Shown: positions 51,721 to 60,995, counted from the first letter of the stretch. The stretch is DNA of 64,000 nt from Streptomyces sp. HUAS 15-9 (GCF_025642155.1 NZ_CP106798.1:3100001-3164000), one strand, 5' to 3'. Numbers and translations are program-made. Notes: generated by a model from the letters alone, not told the origin.

Positions 51721-54320
51721 TCGGAACCTCCGATCAGGGTGAGGAAGGCGTCCTCGAGGCGGCGGTGGGGACCGACCGACTCGACGGGCACATCGAGCCG
51801 TACGAGTTCGGCGACCAGCCGCCGCGCGCTTCCGCCGGGCTCCAGGCGGACGAGGAGTCCGTCCTCGGTGCGGACCGCGGAGGCGACGCCGGACAGCGCG
51901 GACACCTTCTCGACGACGGGCTCCTCCACGGGCACGGCGGTGCCGACGAGCAGCGTGTCGCCGGAGCCGATGATCTCCCCCACCGGGCCGGCCTGGACGA
52001 GCCGGCCGCGGTCCATCACCACCAGGTGCGTGCAGGACTGCTCGACCTCGGCCAGGAGGTGGCTGGAGACGATCACCGTGCGTCCCGCGGCCGCGTAGCG
52101 GATCATCACCTCGCGCATCTCGCGGATCTGCGGCGGGTCGAGGCCGTTGGTGGGCTCGTCGAGGATGAGCAGGTCGGGCAGGCCGAGCATGGCCTGGGCG
52201 ATGGCGAGGCGCTGGCGCATGCCCTGCGAGTAGGTGCGCACCGCGCGGGCGAGCGCGTCACCGAGGCCCGCGATCTCCAGGGCCTCCTCCAGGTGCGCGT
52301 CCTCGGCCGGGCGGCCGGTCGCCCGCCAGTACAGCTCCAGGTTCTCGCGGCCCGAGAGGTGCGGCAGGAATCCCGCACCCTCCACGAAGGCGCCCACCCG
52401 GGACAGCACCGGCGCGCCCGGCCGGATCGCGTGCCCGAAGACCCGTATCTCGCCGCCGTCCGGCTTGATCAGGCCCATCAGCATGCGCAGGGTCGTCGTC
52501 TTGCCCGCGCCGTTCGGCCCGAGCAGACCCAGCACCTGGCCCTTCTCGACGCGGAAGGACAGTTCCCGCACCGCGTACCGGTCCGCCGACTTCGCGTACC
52601 GCTTGCTCAGGTCCGTTATCTGGAGCGGGACTTCGGCCAGAGCGGGGTCGGGCGCGGGGACCGCCGTACGGCGGCGGCCGGTGACCAGCAGGGCGAGGGC
52701 GAGCAGCGCGCCGGCCGGCGGCAGCCACCACACCCAGGAGGGCAGCGCGGCGGCCGCGGTCGTGACGGCCGGGGCGGTGGGCACGCTCAGGTCTCCCTTC
52801 AGGGAGACGGTGTAGGTGGCCGGGGCCGCCGGGGAGGCGTAGCCGAGGTCCGTGGAGGCGAACACCAGGCGCAGCCGGTGGCCCTTCTGCACCTCGTGGT
52901 CGATCGCCGGGAGCGTGACCGTGACGTCCTTGCCCGACTTGGCGCCCTCGACGCGCAGGGGCGTGACCAGCTGGGAGGGCAGCACCTGCTGGGTGCCGCC
53001 GGGCCCCACGTCGTACACCTTGCCGAACAGGACGGCGTCGTCACCGGTCGACGTCACATGGACGGTGACCGTCGGCGAGCCGGTGATCCGCAGGTCCGAA
53101 GTGACGGGCGCGGAGTCGAACTTCGCGTACTGGCCGGGGAAGTCGAGGGAGACGCCGACGCCGAGGGCGGACAGCTGGGCGAGGCCGCCGCCACCGCTGC
53201 CGCCGATGCCGGGCAGGGCGGAGACGGCGGGCGGGCTGGCTCCGGCCGGGTTGTCGAAGCGCTGCTCGCCGCCGCGCATGGCGATGGCCCGCCGGTCGTT
53301 CTCCAGGCCGGGGTAGGCGTCGGCGCTCGCGCCGCGCAGCTGGGCGGCGCCGTCGGTGGAGTCCACGCCTCCGGTGCGGGTGATCCGGAAGGCGGGGCCG
53401 GTGTCGGCCTTCTTGTCGCCCTTGAGGTAGCGGTCGAACCAGGCGGTCACCCGCGTCTGCACCCGGCTGGACTCCAGGTCACCGCCGTCGTGCCCGCCCG
53501 CGATCCAGTCGACGTCGACCGGGGCGCCGTTCGCGCGGATCGCCTTCTCGGCCGCGTCGGACTGGGCGAGCGTGAAGAGCGAGTCGGTCTGGCCCTGCAC
53601 CAGGAGCGTGGGCACCTTGATGCGGTCGGCGACGGCGGACGGCGAGCGCTCCTCCAGCAGTCTGCGCGCGGCGGCGTCCGGCCTGCCCGACTCGGCGACC
53701 CGGTCGTACATCCGGCACAGCGCGGGCTCGAACCGGTCGCAGCCGCCGCCGGAGTTGAAGAAGATCCCGGCCCAGAGCTTCTTGAACACACCGTCCGGGA
53801 ACAGGGCGTCCGCGAGGTTCCAGTAGGTGATCGCCGGGGCGATGGCGTCCACCCGGTCGTCGTGCCCGGCGGCGAGCAGGGAGATGGCTCCGCCGTACGA
53901 GCCGCCGGCCACGCCCACGCGCGGGTCGCCGCTCTTGTCGAGCCGCACCTGGGGCTGCTTCGCCAGCCAGTCGATGAGCCGGGAGACGTCGGCGACCTCG
54001 CCCTCGGGGTCGTTCAGCCCGATCTTCCCGGTCGATCTGCCGAAGCCGCGCGCGGACCAGGTCAGCACCGCGTATCCGTCCCGGGCGAGGTCCTCGGCCT
54101 CCTGCCGTACGTCGTCCTTGCTGCCGCCGAAGCCGTGCCCCAGCAGGACGGCCGGGCGGCGGACGGCGGTGGCGGAGGTGAAGTACGAGGTGTCGATGCG
54201 CACCCCGTCGCCGGTCGTGACGACCCGGTCGGCCCGGCGCACCGGGGGCGGGTCGTCGGAGGCGACCGCCGTCCACGTACCGGCGCCGGCGAGCACGACG
54301 ACGACGGCCGCGGCGGCCAT
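51717..54320 (-). CDS. Secreted-type alpha/beta hydrolase fused to an ABC transporter ATPase
   Basis: About 867 residues if it starts at ATG 54320 (RRLM-AAAAVVVVLAGAG); a TTG at 54401 would add 27. The first half begins with a membrane helix and continues as an X-Pro peptidase/CocE-type hydrolase: LLGHGFGGSKDD, the nucleophile elbow GVAGGSYGGAIS, PTLLVQGQTDSLF and GGHDGGD, plus a jelly-roll domain. A second helix (about 545-570, LPPAGALLALALLVTG) precedes a complete ATPase: GPNGAGKTT, YSQGMRQRLA, LLILDEPTNGLDP and VIVSSHLL. That topology puts the hydrolase outside and the ATPase inside. The fusion is continuous with no stop. It works with the next permease gene. Confidence 0.85.
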   Translation of the reverse strand: MAAAAVVVVLAGAGTWTAVASDDPPPVRRADRVVTTGDGVRIDTSYFTSATAVRRPAVLLGHGFGGSKDDVRQEAEDLARDGYAVLTWSARGFGRSTGKIGLNDPEGEVADVSRLIDWLAKQPQVRLDKSGDPRVGVAGGSYGGAISLLAAGHDDRVDAIAPAITYWNLADALFPDGVFKKLWAGIFFNSGGGCDRFEPALCRMYDRVAESGRPDAAARRLLEERSPSAVADRIKVPTLLVQGQTDSLFTLAQSDAAEKAIRANGAPVDVDWIAGGHDGGDLESSRVQTRVTAWFDRYLKGDKKADTGPAFRITRTGGVDSTDGAAQLRGASADAYPGLENDRRAIAMRGGEQRFDNPAGASPPAVSALPGIGGSGGGGLAQLSALGVGVSLDFPGQYAKFDSAPVTSDLRITGSPTVTVHVTSTGDDAVLFGKVYDVGPGGTQQVLPSQLVTPLRVEGAKSGKDVTVTLPAIDHEVQKGHRLRLVFASTDLGYASPAAPATYTVSLKGDLSVPTAPAVTTAAAALPSWVWWLPPAGALLALALLVTGRRRTAVPAPDPALAEVPLQITDLSKRYAKSADRYAVRELSFRVEKGQVLGLLGPNGAGKTTTLRMLMGLIKPDGGEIRVFGHAIRPGAPVLSRVGAFVEGAGFLPHLSGRENLELYWRATGRPAEDAHLEEALEIAGLGDALARAVRTYSQGMRQRLAIAQAMLGLPDLLILDEPTNGLDPPQIREMREVMIRYAAAGRTVIVSSHLLAEVEQSCTHLVVMDRGRLVQAGPVGEIIGSGDTLLVGTAVPVEEPVVEKVSALSGVASAVRTEDGLLVRLEPGGSARRLVAELVRLDVPVESVGPHRRLEDAFLTLIGGSE

Positions 54321-54487
54321 CAGCCGCCGCGGCCCCGAAGCAGCCCCGGAATCCGGGCACTCGAAGATCCATGAGTCAACGGTACGGGCCGCCGCCGACA
54401 ACCGATGCGGCCACCGGGTTGAACCCCCTGCCCTCCTGCGGGAGTAGAGGGCTCCTCCGGCGTACTTCGGTCGTGGTACGAAGGCGC

Positions 54488-54916
54488 ATGGACATCCGTC
54501 GTGCCACCACGGTCGCCGAAGTCGCCGCGGCCGAGCATCTGTTCGACCATCCGGTCCGCACGGAGTGGGCCGAGCGTTTCCTGACCGCCGCCGGACACCA
54601 TCTGTTCCTCGCGTATGAAGAGGACGGCGGGAACGGCGGGACCGCCCCCGTCGGCTTCGTCAGCGGCGTGGAGACCATCCACCCGGACAAGGGCACCGAG
54701 ATGTTCCTGTACGAACTCGCGGTCGCGGAGCCGTACCGGCGCCGGGGCATCGGGCGTGCGCTGGTCGGCCGGCTCACCGCGCTGGCCCGGGAGCTGGGCT
54801 GCTACGGCATGTGGGTCCTGGTCGACGCCGGGAACGACATCGCCCTTGCCGCCTATCGCAGTGCGGGCGGCAAGGACGACGGTACGTGCTCGGTGGTGAC
54901 CTGGGACTTCGGCTGA
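54488..54916 (+). CDS. GNAT-family N-acetyltransferase
   Basis: A 142-residue acetyltransferase starting at ATG. The acetyl-CoA motif is VAEPYRRRGIGRALVGRLTA, preceded by the strand EMFLYELAVAEP. The C-terminal part GCYGMWVLVDAGNDIALAAY, then RSAGGKDDG, resembles the AAC(3)-I group of aminoglycoside acetyltransferases, but this level of resemblance does not show resistance. It lies between two minus-strand genes and ends seven bases before the opposing permease. The substrate is unknown. Confidence 0.88.
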   Translation: MDIRRATTVAEVAAAEHLFDHPVRTEWAERFLTAAGHHLFLAYEEDGGNGGTAPVGFVSGVETIHPDKGTEMFLYELAVAEPYRRRGIGRALVGRLTALARELGCYGMWVLVDAGNDIALAAYRSAGGKDDGTCSVVTWDFG

Positions 54917-54923
54917 GCCGGAG

Positions 54924-56324
54924 TTACGGCTGCGCGTCCTCCGGGATCGACACCAGCCAGCGGGTCTCGCCGCGCGGGCGGAGGTAGAAGACCCAGTAGA
55001 GGGTGGCGACGGCGGTGATGCCGCCGGTCCACAGCAGGTAGGTGGTCTCCTGCTGGGTGAGGATGTCCGCCAGGACGACGATCAGCAGGACCGGCATCAC
55101 GGGCCACAGCGGCATGCGCCAGGCGGGCGTGTGCTTGTGGTGGCCGCGGCGGGCGAGCAGGGCGGCGACCGCGACAAGCAGGTACATGCCGGTCACCGAG
55201 ACGCCCGTGACGCCGTAGAGCGTGTCCAGGTTGACGAAGCAGAGCAGCGCGCCGGGCACGCCCACCGCGAGCGTGGCGACCCAGGGGGAGCCGAAGCGGC
55301 CGAGCTTGGAGAAGACGTTGTTGACCGGCTCGGGCCAGGCCTTGTCGCGGGCGGAGGCGAACAGGACGCGGGAGTTCTGGATGACCATGACGATGCCCGC
55401 GTTGATGATCGCGAGGGCCACGCAGAGGCTGACGAAGGTGCCGACGGCCGAGTTGGACCAGGCGGTGACCATGGTGCTGATGTCGCCGCCGGTCAGCTCC
55501 TTGATGTCGGAGGCGCCCATGGTGATGGCGACGACCGGGACCAGGATGATCACGGTGGAGATGGCGAGGGTGGCCAGGACGGTGCGGGCGACGTTGCGGC
55601 GCGGGTGCTCCAGCTCCTCGGAGAGGTAGACGGCGGTCGAGAAGCCCTGGGTGACGAAGAGGGCGATCGCCAGGCCGGAGATGACCAGCATGGCCGTCAC
55701 GGTGTCCGTGTGTCCGTTGCCGCCCGCGACCTGCATCGAGGTGAGGCTGCCGAGGCCGCGGTGGCCGTGGGTGAAGCCGAGCATGGCGACGACACCGGCG
55801 GCGATGACCTCCAGGACCAGGAAGACACCGGTGATCCAGGCATTGGCCCGCAGGTCGAGCAGGCCGGCGAGGGTGGCGAGGAGCATGACGCCGGCGCCGG
55901 TCATCGCCGGGTCGAGGTGCACGATCGGCGCCAGGTAGTCGGCCGTGCCCATCGCGATCACCGGCGGGACGATCATCACGACCAGCAGGGACAGCACGAA
56001 GACCAGCCAGCCCGCCAGGCGTCCGGCCATCGTCGAGACCATGGCGTACTCGCCGCCGGCGCTGGGGATGAGGGTGCCCAGCTCCGAGTAGCAGAACGCC
56101 ACGGCGATACAGAGGAGGGAGCCGATGGCGATCGTCAGGGCCGTCGCGGTGCCGAGCGAGCCGAACAGGTCCGGGACCACCACGAAGAGCGTGGAGGCGG
56201 GCGTCACGCACGACAGGGTCAGCAGGGTGCCGCCGACCACTCCGATGGAACGCTTGAGCTTCTGAGGGGCGTCCGAGCTCCCGTCCAGGACGGCGGTCTC
56301 GACGGGGCGGAGCGTGTCGGTCAT
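54924..56324 (-). CDS. APC-superfamily amino-acid permease
   Basis: A 466-residue transporter with twelve predicted helices, starting at ATG. Typical APC features are the first helix IGVVGGTLLTLSCVTPASTL, then SELGTLIPSAGGEYAMVSTM and NSRVLFASARDKAWPEPVNN. It imports or exchanges amino acids or polyamines using the proton or solute gradient; specificity cannot be read. The 360-base upstream region is unusually AT-rich and contains a hairpin followed by a T tract on this gene's strand, possibly an attenuator. Confidence 0.92.
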   Translation of the reverse strand: MTDTLRPVETAVLDGSSDAPQKLKRSIGVVGGTLLTLSCVTPASTLFVVVPDLFGSLGTATALTIAIGSLLCIAVAFCYSELGTLIPSAGGEYAMVSTMAGRLAGWLVFVLSLLVVMIVPPVIAMGTADYLAPIVHLDPAMTGAGVMLLATLAGLLDLRANAWITGVFLVLEVIAAGVVAMLGFTHGHRGLGSLTSMQVAGGNGHTDTVTAMLVISGLAIALFVTQGFSTAVYLSEELEHPRRNVARTVLATLAISTVIILVPVVAITMGASDIKELTGGDISTMVTAWSNSAVGTFVSLCVALAIINAGIVMVIQNSRVLFASARDKAWPEPVNNVFSKLGRFGSPWVATLAVGVPGALLCFVNLDTLYGVTGVSVTGMYLLVAVAALLARRGHHKHTPAWRMPLWPVMPVLLIVVLADILTQQETTYLLWTGGITAVATLYWVFYLRPRGETRWLVSIPEDAQP

Positions 56325-56684
56325 GCGGCGGTTCCGATCGACTCGTGCGGTGGTGGTGGGGGCGGGAGCGTTATCGCCTCCGGCGGCTCGCGTCTTACGT
56401 CCTTCTGTCGCTCCCGGCGCTGATGGAACCCCGACGAAAACCGGCGCGTCAATGGGTGTTTACCTACGAAATTCGAAGATCAACAGGCTCTTGGATCACG
56501 TAAACAGCAGCAAGGTGCAGGCAATTCGGCACCTGTGGCCCATACGAGAATCGCAGGACGAACGGCAAAAAAAGTAGCAGCGTCCGCTATACGGACGCCG
56601 TAAAGCGGTCGCACGACTGTCGGTGGGGCCCGCTAGAGTCAAGGAATCACAAACAGCACACAGCAAATTCAGGGGTGGGGAACC
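56325..56684. other. 360-base divergent region with AT-rich segment and terminator-like hairpin
   Basis: This spacer separates the permease and a lipoprotein gene. The part 56455-56580 is far less GC-rich than the rest of the window. GCGTCCG (56580-56586) pairs with CGGACGC (56592-56598), and on the minus strand it is followed after six bases by seven T. A 41-codon frame (ATG 56455 to TAG 56577, plus strand) starts MGVYLRNSKINRLLDHVNSS; its third positions are only moderately GC-rich and no ribosome site precedes it, so I do not call it a gene. CTAGAGT near 56633 may be part of the lipoprotein promoter. Confidence 0.5.
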
Positions 56685-57536
56685 ATGAAGCTGAAGCACA
56701 CCGTGGCCTGGGTGGGGTGTACGGCGGCGGCGCTGCTGGCGACCTCCGCGTGCGGCACCGAGGGCGCGAAGTCGGCGGCCAAGGCCGTGGACAACGCCGA
56801 CAAGGCGATGGCGGCACTGGCGCGGGCCACGGACCGGACGCAGAACCTGGGCTCGGCCGAGGTGAAGATGAGCACCGACCTGGGCACGGGTACGGGCCCG
56901 ATCGCCATGAACGGCACGTACTCCTGGGGCGACGGTTTCGCCTTCGACGTCAAGATGGACACCAAGGCCGCCCAGATGCAGACGCTGACGAGCTCGCCGA
57001 CGGTCCGCACGCTCTTCGTGGACGGCGCGTACTACTACGACATCGACCCGCAGCCCTCCGGCCCGCTCAAGGGCAAGGAGTGGATGAAGATCGACGGCTC
57101 GGCCGTGTTCGGCGAGAAGGGCGGCCAGGCGATGGCCGGCGGCACCGGCGGCGGCAGCCCGGTGGCCTCCATGAAGGCCCTGAAGTACGCCAGCGACGTC
57201 GACGACCTCGGCAAGCAGACCGTCGACGGACAGAGCACGACGCACTACCACGCCGTGGTGAAGGCGAACCAGATGGGCAAGCTCAAGGACGTCTACGGCG
57301 ACCAGGACAACATGCTCAGCCAGATGACCGGCGCCAACGGCTCGATGACCATGGACATCTGGGTCAACGGCAAGGACCTGCCGGTCCGCATGAAGCAGAC
57401 GTTCGGCTCCGCGACCGTCACCATGGACTTCGAGAAGTTCGGCAAGACGGCCACGGTCAAGGCCCCGCCCGCCGCGCAGACCGGTGACCTCACCGAGCTG
57501 GTCAAGCAGCAGCAACAGCAGAAGCAGCAGGGCTGA
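56685..57536 (+). CDS. Lipoprotein with LppX/LolA-like fold (predicted)
   Basis: A 283-residue lipoprotein, ATG 56685 behind GGGGTGGGG. Signal and lipobox: VAWVGCTAAALLATSAC with the lipid Cys at residue 23. The mature protein has repeated beta-strand-like segments such as GPIAMNGTYSWGDGFAFDVK, TLFVDGAYYYDIDPQPSGPL and TMDIWVNGKDLPVRMKQTF, which are typical of the LolA/LppX (DUF1396) half-barrel that carries lipids in mycobacteria. The C-terminus is a polyglutamine run (KQQQQQKQQ). Lipid or cell-envelope cargo is likely, by fold only. A large terminator follows. Confidence 0.85.
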   Translation: MKLKHTVAWVGCTAAALLATSACGTEGAKSAAKAVDNADKAMAALARATDRTQNLGSAEVKMSTDLGTGTGPIAMNGTYSWGDGFAFDVKMDTKAAQMQTLTSSPTVRTLFVDGAYYYDIDPQPSGPLKGKEWMKIDGSAVFGEKGGQAMAGGTGGGSPVASMKALKYASDVDDLGKQTVDGQSTTHYHAVVKANQMGKLKDVYGDQDNMLSQMTGANGSMTMDIWVNGKDLPVRMKQTFGSATVTMDFEKFGKTATVKAPPAAQTGDLTELVKQQQQQKQQG

Positions 57537-57541
57537 GCCCG

Positions 57542-57591
57542 GGTACGGCGTGCCCCGTCCTCCCGCGCGGGAGGACGGGGCACGCCGTACC
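57542..57591. terminator. Perfect 25-base inverted repeat between convergent genes
   Basis: Bases 57542-57566 and 57567-57591 are exactly complementary with no spacer, so the loop comes from the central GCGC. It lies six bases after the lipoprotein stop and four bases before the mmsA stop, and will act in both directions. It is the longest perfect stem I found in the window. Confidence 0.9.
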
Positions 57592-57594
57592 GGC

Positions 57595-59097
57595 TCAGTG
57601 GTTGCGCGGGAAGCCCAGGTCCACGCCCGCCGGGGCGTCGGCCGGGTCGGGCCAGCGCGTGGTGACGACCTTGCCGCGGGTGTAGAAGTGCGTGCCGTCG
57701 TTGCCGTAGATGTGGTGGTCGCCGAAGAGCGAGTCCTTCCAGCCACCGAAGGAGTGGTAGCCCACCGGCACCGGGATCGGCACGTTCACGCCGACCATGC
57801 CGGCCTCGATCTCCAGCTGGAAGCGACGGGCCGCGCCGCCGTCCCGGGTGAAGATCGCGGTGCCGTTGCCGAACGGCGAGGCGTTGATGAGGGCCACGCC
57901 CTCCTCGTAGGTGTCGACGCGCAGCACGCACAGCACCGGGCCGAAGATCTCGTCCTGGTAGGCCTTGGCGCTGGTGGGCACCTTGTCGAGCAGCGAGATG
58001 CCGAGCCAGTGGCCGTCCTCGAAACCGTCCACGGTGTAACCGGTGCCGTCCAGGACCACCTCGGCGCCCTCGGCCGCGGCGCCCTCCACATAGGAGGCCA
58101 CCTTGTCGCGGTGGACCTTGGTGATCAGCGGGCCCATCTCGGAGGCCGGGTCGTTGCCGGGGCCGATCTTGATCTTCTCGGCGCGCTCGCGGATCTTCTC
58201 CACCAGCGCGTCGCCGATGGAACCGACCGCGACGACCGTAGAGATGGCCATGCAGCGCTCGCCGGCGGAGCCGTAGGCGGCCGAGACGACGGCGTCGGCG
58301 GCCGCGTCCAGGTCGGCGTCCGGCAGCACCAGCATGTGGTTCTTGGCGCCGCCCAGGGCCTGCACACGCTTGCCGTTGGCGGAGGCGGTGGTGTGGATGT
58401 AGCGGGCGATCGGGGTCGAGCCGACGAAGGAGACGGCCTTGACGTCCGGGTGCTCAAGCAGGCGGTCCACGGCCGTCTTGTCACCGTGCACGACATTGAA
58501 GACGCCGTCCGGCAGACCGGCCTCGGCCAGCAGCTCGGCGATCCTGATGGACGCCGACGGGTCCTTCTCGGACGGCTTCAGCACGAAGGTGTTGCCGCAC
58601 GCGATCGCGATCGGGAACATCCACATCGGCACCATCGCCGGGAAGTTGAACGGCGTGATGCCCGCGACGACACCCAGCGGCTGCCGGATCGAGGCCACGT
58701 CCACACGGGTGGCGACCTGCGTCGACAGCTCGCCCTTCAGCTGCACGCTGATGCCGCAGGCCAGCTCGACGATCTCCAGGCCGCGGGCCACCTCGCCGAG
58801 GGCGTCGCTGTGCACCTTGCCGTGCTCGGCGGTGATCAGCTCGGCGATCTCGTCGCGGTGGGCGTCGAGCAGCGCACGGAACTTGAACAGGATCGAGGTG
58901 CGCTGGGCCAGCGAGGACTGGCCCCAGGTGGCGTAGGCGTCCTTGGCGGCGGCCACCGCCGCGTCGACCTCGTCCACGGAGGCGAACGCGACCTTGGTGG
59001 TGACCGCGCCGGTCGCCGGGTCCGTGACCGGCCCGTACGAACCCGACGCGCCTTCGACGGTCTTACCGCCGATCCAGTGGTTGACGATCTTCGTCAT
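57595..59097 (-). CDS. mmsA: Methylmalonate-semialdehyde dehydrogenase (acylating)
   Basis: A 500-residue CoA-acylating aldehyde dehydrogenase that converts malonic or methylmalonic semialdehyde to acetyl- or propionyl-CoA with NAD+, the last step of inositol breakdown (IolA) and part of valine breakdown. The start is ATG 59097. Family marks: ITPFNFPAMVPMWMFPIAIA, GAKNHMLVLPDADLD, the catalytic Cys near residue 282 in GERCMAIS, and GYHSFGGWKDSLFGDHHIYG. It ends an inositol operon, 14 bases after iolD. A large bidirectional terminator follows. Confidence 0.95.
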   Translation of the reverse strand: MTKIVNHWIGGKTVEGASGSYGPVTDPATGAVTTKVAFASVDEVDAAVAAAKDAYATWGQSSLAQRTSILFKFRALLDAHRDEIAELITAEHGKVHSDALGEVARGLEIVELACGISVQLKGELSTQVATRVDVASIRQPLGVVAGITPFNFPAMVPMWMFPIAIACGNTFVLKPSEKDPSASIRIAELLAEAGLPDGVFNVVHGDKTAVDRLLEHPDVKAVSFVGSTPIARYIHTTASANGKRVQALGGAKNHMLVLPDADLDAAADAVVSAAYGSAGERCMAISTVVAVGSIGDALVEKIRERAEKIKIGPGNDPASEMGPLITKVHRDKVASYVEGAAAEGAEVVLDGTGYTVDGFEDGHWLGISLLDKVPTSAKAYQDEIFGPVLCVLRVDTYEEGVALINASPFGNGTAIFTRDGGAARRFQLEIEAGMVGVNVPIPVPVGYHSFGGWKDSLFGDHHIYGNDGTHFYTRGKVVTTRWPDPADAPAGVDLGFPRNH

Positions 59098-59111
59098 GCC
59101 CGGTTACTCCT

Positions 59112-60995
59112 TCACAGATGGCGGCGTCGGGTAGAGACGTGCCGTTCGTACAGCTCACGTGCCTTGACCGCGGAGGATCGGGTCGCGGTCTCGGCCACAG
59201 GAACATCCCACCAGGCCTGCGCCGGAGGCGCGCCCGACACAGTGTCTGCGGTTTCGGTCTCCACGTAGACACAAGTGGGAGTGTCGGCGGCCCGCGCCTC
59301 GGCGAGCGCCGTACGCAGGTCACCGACGGTCTTCGCGCGCAGCACACGCATGCCGAGGCTGGCCGCGTTGGCGGCCAGGTCGACGGGCAGCGGGGCGCCC
59401 GTGTAGGTGCCGTCCTGGGCCCGGAAGCGGTAGGCGGTGCCGAACCGCTCGCCGCCCACCGTCTCGGACAGCCCGCCGATCGAAGCGTACCCGTGGTTCT
59501 GCACGAGCAGCAGCTTGATCGCGACGCCCTCCTGCACGGCGGTCACGATCTCCGTCGGCATCATCAGATACGTCCCGTCGCCGACCAGCGCCCATACGGG
59601 CCGGTCGGGGGCGGCGAGCTTGACACCGATCGCGGCCGGGATCTCGTAGCCCATGCAGGAGTAGCCGTACTCCAGGTGGTACTGGTCCCTCGACCGCGCC
59701 CGCCACAGCTTGTGCAGGTCGCCGGGGAGCGAGCCGGCCGCGTTGATGATCACGTCCGTCTCGTCGACCGTCCCGTCCAGCGCGCCCAGCACCTGCGGCT
59801 GCGTCGGCCGTACGTCGGGCTCCTCGGCCTCGTAGCAGGCGTCGACGCGCTGCTCCCAGCGCTCCTTGTCCTCGGTGTACTCGGTGGCGTACGCGTCGGA
59901 CACCCGGTGGGCGTGCAGCTCCAGCGCCTCGGTCAGCTCCTCCAGGCCGCTGCGGGCGTCCGCGATCAGGGGCATGCCGGAGAGCTTGTGGCCGTCGAAG
60001 GGCGCGATGTTGAGGTTGAGGAAGCGCACGTCCGGGTGGGCGAAGAGGGTGCCGGAGGCGGTGGTGAAGTCGGTGTAGCGGGTGCCCACGCCGATCACCA
60101 GGTCGGCGGTGCGGGCGAGTTCGTCGGCGGTCGCGGTGCCGGTGTGGCCGACGCCGCCGACGTCCTGGGGGTGGTCCCAGCGCAGGGAGCCCTTGCCTGC
60201 CTGGGTGGAGGCGACCGGGATGCGGGTGGCCGCGGCGAACTCGGCGAGGGCGTCCTCGGCACGGCTGTGGTGGACACCGCCGCCCGCGATCACCAGCGGC
60301 CGGCGCGCCGCCCGGATCACCCGCACGGCCTCGGCGAGTTCGACCGGGTCGGGGCCCGGCCGCCGTACGGTCCACACGCGCTCGGCGAAGAACGCGTCCG
60401 GCCAGTCGTACGCCTCCGCCTGCACGTCCTGCGGGAGGGCGAGGGTGACGGCGCCGGTCCCGACCGGGTCGGCCAGCACCCGCATGGCCTGGAGGGCGGC
60501 CGGGATCAGGGCCTCGGGCCGGGTGATCCGATCGAAGTACCTCGACACCGGGCGCAGACAGTCATTGACCGACACGTCGCCCGCGTACGGGACTTCGAGC
60601 TGCTGCAGGACCGGGTCGGCGGGGCGGGTGGCGAAGACGTCACCGGGCAGGAGCAGGACGGGGAGGTGATTGATGGTGGCCAGGGCGGCGCCGGTCACGA
60701 GGTTGGTGGCGCCGGGGCCGATGGAGCTCGTCACCGCGTGCGTGGACAGACGGTTGGACTGGCGTGCGTAGCCGACCGCCGCGTGCACCATGGCCTGCTC
60801 GTTGCGGCCCTGGTGGTACGGCATGTCACCGCCGTACTCGATGAGCGCCTGGCCGATTCCGGCGACGTTGCCGTGGCCGAAGATGCCCCAGGTGGCGTCG
60901 ATCAGCCGGTGCCGTACGCCGTCCCGCTCCGTGTACTGCGCGGTCAGGAAGCGGACCAGCGCCTGCGCGACCGTGAGCCTGGTCGTTGAGGTCAT
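59112..60995 (-). CDS. iolD: 3D-(3,5/4)-trihydroxycyclohexane-1,2-dione hydrolase
   Basis: A 627-residue thiamine-diphosphate enzyme that opens the six-membered ring of the inositol-derived diketone to 5-deoxy-glucuronate. ATG 60995 overlaps the iolB stop (ATGA); an upstream frame is not conserved. The three ThDP-fold domains are clear: HGNVAGIGQALIEYGGDM with the N-terminal catalytic region, the middle Rossmann-like domain VIAGGGVHHSRAEDALAEF, and the ThDP motif GDGTYLMMPTEIVTAVQE with NHGYASIGG. Length (about 630) matches IolD. Tight coupling with iolB and mmsA supports the assignment. Confidence 0.95.
   Translation of the reverse strand: MTSTTRLTVAQALVRFLTAQYTERDGVRHRLIDATWGIFGHGNVAGIGQALIEYGGDMPYHQGRNEQAMVHAAVGYARQSNRLSTHAVTSSIGPGATNLVTGAALATINHLPVLLLPGDVFATRPADPVLQQLEVPYAGDVSVNDCLRPVSRYFDRITRPEALIPAALQAMRVLADPVGTGAVTLALPQDVQAEAYDWPDAFFAERVWTVRRPGPDPVELAEAVRVIRAARRPLVIAGGGVHHSRAEDALAEFAAATRIPVASTQAGKGSLRWDHPQDVGGVGHTGTATADELARTADLVIGVGTRYTDFTTASGTLFAHPDVRFLNLNIAPFDGHKLSGMPLIADARSGLEELTEALELHAHRVSDAYATEYTEDKERWEQRVDACYEAEEPDVRPTQPQVLGALDGTVDETDVIINAAGSLPGDLHKLWRARSRDQYHLEYGYSCMGYEIPAAIGVKLAAPDRPVWALVGDGTYLMMPTEIVTAVQEGVAIKLLLVQNHGYASIGGLSETVGGERFGTAYRFRAQDGTYTGAPLPVDLAANAASLGMRVLRAKTVGDLRTALAEARAADTPTCVYVETETADTVSGAPPAQAWWDVPVAETATRSSAVKARELYERHVSTRRRHL

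Noticed and set aside
51765..54374. Plus-strand frame of about 870 codons opposite the hydrolase-ABC fusion
   Set aside because: The minus strand carries complete hydrolase and ABC motifs; the plus-strand translation is repetitive and motif-free.
54488..54916. Aminoglycoside 3-N-acetyltransferase resistance gene
   Set aside because: The resemblance to AAC(3)-I is limited to general GNAT features and a C-terminal block; there is no antibiotic cluster or mobile element nearby.
56455..56577. A 41-codon gene in the AT-rich spacer
   Set aside because: No ribosome site precedes it, its third-position GC is low for this genome and it matches no known family I recognise. The region is described as a leader instead.
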